Shown in pieces: positions 23,982 through 25,137 of a stretch of DNA of 25,137 nt. The translations under genes and the position numbers were made by a program. Origin of the DNA: DATJGR01 sp035494855 (GTDB taxonomy: Bacteria > Pseudomonadota > Gammaproteobacteria > Pseudomonadales > Azotimanducaceae). Positions within the stretch are counted from its first letter, which is position 1. Every line of letters begins with the position of its first letter. The stretch spans positions 1 to 25,137 of the forward strand of contig DATJGR010000237.1 in assembly GCA_035494855.1 (NCBI GenBank), in the 5' to 3' direction. The notes under the pieces are model-generated. The model did no database searches. It saw nothing but the letters and a program-made list of their open reading frames with translations, and had not been told where the DNA came from.

Positions 23982-25060
23982 CACCCCAACGAATCGGCAA
24001 AGCCCCTGATGTCGCGGATCGTCGCCGCATACACCTCCGGCATCGCGCCGCGGAAGATGCAGTCGCCGGCATGACACGTGCCGTTGACGGTGCGGCTGAT
24101 CGCGCTGACGCCGGCGTCGAGCAACTTGCGGTAGTAGCGCAGCCCCTCGTCGCGCAGCGGATCGAGCTGGTTCACCGAGATGACGTGCGGCGGCAGACCG
24201 CGCAGGTCGGCCGTGGTCGCGTGATACGGCCACGCCAGCGGATTGGTCGCATTCGCACCCGTTGGATCGTATGCGCGAACGAGGATCGCCATCAGCGCGC
24301 AGCCGATGAAGTAGTCGTCGTTCTCCTGCAGCGACATCAGTTCGCGCGGCTTCTGCGCATATCCACCGTAGATGTACGGACACTGCGCGTACACGCCGTC
24401 GATCTGCGCGATGCGGCCGTCGCGCTTCGCCTTCAGCGTCGTCGCGAGCGTGAGGTTGCCGCCGCCGGACTCACCGGAGACGATCAATTTCGAGATCCCC
24501 AGTCGCGCTTTGTTATCAGTCACCCACTGCAGCGCACTGGCGCAGTCGTTCAATCCCGCAGGAAACGGATGCGATCCGAGTTTGCCAGCGCCGTTTCGGA
24601 ACTCGACGCCGACGACCACCATGCCGGCCGCTGCGAGTTCGTCGCGCCAGCGCACGTACTGTGCGTCTGCGGCCGCGCCGATGACCATGCCCCCGCCGTG
24701 AAGATGCAGCATGCCCGGCGCCGGAGCGCGCGCCGACGTCGGTCGATGGATGAACAATTTGATCGGGTTGCCGTCCACGCCGCGGATGGTTTCGGTCGTC
24801 GACGTCACACCGGTCACCGGCGGCAGCGACGCGATCAACGCTTCGAACGCGCCGCCGAATCCGGCTTCGGCTTCTGCCGCGAATGCACGCAGTTGCTCGA
24901 GCGGCGCGCTGGCATCGATCGGCGCCGGCGGACCGGCGACGTCGAGACCGAGCGCCGCCATCGCTGTAATCATCCGCGGATCGGCCCGCGGGTCGTCGCG
25001 CAGTTGCATGGCGGGTGTGCCGAGCCGGCCGGGGAGAATCGGGAGGGCTGCTTGCGTCAT
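23981..25060 (-). CDS. Alpha/beta hydrolase, hormone-sensitive-lipase (esterase) family
   Basis: The protein has 359 residues and belongs to the alpha/beta hydrolase-3 (HSL, bacterial family IV) esterases. The oxyanion motif HGGG is at 121-124. The nucleophile is S198 in GESGG, and the acid and base are D300 (LDPLRDEG) and H330 (CHAGD), so the triad appears complete. An N-terminal helical cap (about 1-90) precedes the core. There is no signal peptide, so it is probably cytoplasmic. The natural substrate cannot be told; short-chain or carboxylic esters are usual. The ATG at 25060 has GAGG about nine bases upstream. It overlaps the small secreted-protein gene by one base. Confidence 0.9.
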   Translation of the reverse strand: MTQAALPILPGRLGTPAMQLRDDPRADPRMITAMAALGLDVAGPPAPIDASAPLEQLRAFAAEAEAGFGGAFEALIASLPPVTGVTSTTETIRGVDGNPIKLFIHRPTSARAPAPGMLHLHGGGMVIGAAADAQYVRWRDELAAAGMVVVGVEFRNGAGKLGSHPFPAGLNDCASALQWVTDNKARLGISKLIVSGESGGGNLTLATTLKAKRDGRIAQIDGVYAQCPYIYGGYAQKPRELMSLQENDDYFIGCALMAILVRAYDPTGANATNPLAWPYHATTADLRGLPPHVISVNQLDPLRDEGLRYYRKLLDAGVSAISRTVNGTCHAGDCIFRGAMPEVYAATIRDIRGFADSLG

Positions 25061-25137
25061 TCGTCTTTTCCTCTTCGGGCTCGTCTCGATGATGTTGCCG
25101 AGGATCGTTCATCGGGTGCGGTTCTGTCGAGGCGCGG

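Noticed and set aside
23982..24383. Upstream extension of the small secreted-protein frame to 292 codons
   Set aside because: The extra 134 codons lie out of frame inside the hydrolase gene, are Arg-rich, and precede an obvious signal peptide. The start is placed at 23981 instead.
24516..25112. 198-codon minus-strand frame at the right edge beginning MNDPRQHH
   Set aside because: It overlaps the hydrolase in another frame and turns Arg-rich. The hydrolase has the full catalytic triad and a good ribosome binding site, so this is a shadow.
1..25137. Search for CRISPR arrays, insertion sequences, phage genes, toxin-antitoxin pairs, defence or biosynthetic clusters
   Set aside because: No regularly spaced repeats, transposase or integrase motifs, terminal inverted repeats, or small paired genes were seen. 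Both tRNAs lack flanking partial duplicates that would mark an integration site.

Overview
This window is GC-rich (low 60s % by eye), densely packed chromosomal DNA from what is most likely a gammaproteobacterium. The class call rests on gene order. The blocks lolB–tRNA-Gln–prs–rplY–pth–ychF, hemA–prfA–prmC–moeB, and proA–nadD–rsfS–rlmH–mrdA–rodA–mltB–rlpA–dacA–ybeD–lipB match the Pseudomonas-type arrangement. A lineage of free-living, high-GC Gammaproteobacteria (for example near Nevskiales, Steroidobacteraceae or Xanthomonadales) is possible, but I cannot fix the order or genus from the sequence.

Layout. 1-113: C-terminal end of an unidentified plus-strand gene. 187-263: tRNA-Met (minus) with its own near-consensus promoter. 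335-3762: minus-strand translation cluster prs, rplY, pth, ychF, led by tRNA-Gln at 3817-3891. 3970-4605: lolB (minus), divergent from 4659-8559 hemA, prfA, prmC, moeB (plus). 8560-19088: a long minus-strand run of eleven tightly spaced or overlapping genes. It begins with a LON-substrate-binding-domain protein and proA, nadD, rsfS and rlmH, passes through the rod-shape cell-wall elongation genes mrdA, rodA, mltB, rlpA and dacA, and ends with ybeD and lipB. 19170-19979: uppP (plus), convergent with ssb (20004-20513, minus). ssb is divergent from uvrA (20674-23496, plus). 23505-25060: a minus-strand pair, an HSL-family alpha/beta hydrolase overlapping a small secreted protein of unknown function.

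How the genes work together. The left third supplies translation and tRNA-linked functions: glutamyl-tRNA reductase, release factor 1 and its methylase, peptidyl-tRNA hydrolase, L25, YchF and two tRNAs, plus PRPP synthesis and lipoprotein sorting. The middle is peptidoglycan synthesis and remodelling, joined to NAD, proline, lipoate and ribosome-assembly genes. The right third is undecaprenyl-phosphate recycling and DNA repair.

No stretch longer than 300 bases lacks a gene. The largest gap is the 160-base ssb/uvrA intergenic region. I found no phage, transposon, CRISPR, toxin-antitoxin, defence or biosynthetic cluster, and no convincing undescribed system. The points worth a second look are small: ispE missing from its usual place, a zero-gap junction between two syntenic blocks that are normally separate, a MoeB C-terminal Cys-x-x-His, repeated TTG starts, a direct repeat at the end of rlmH, and the uncharacterised secreted protein next to the esterase.
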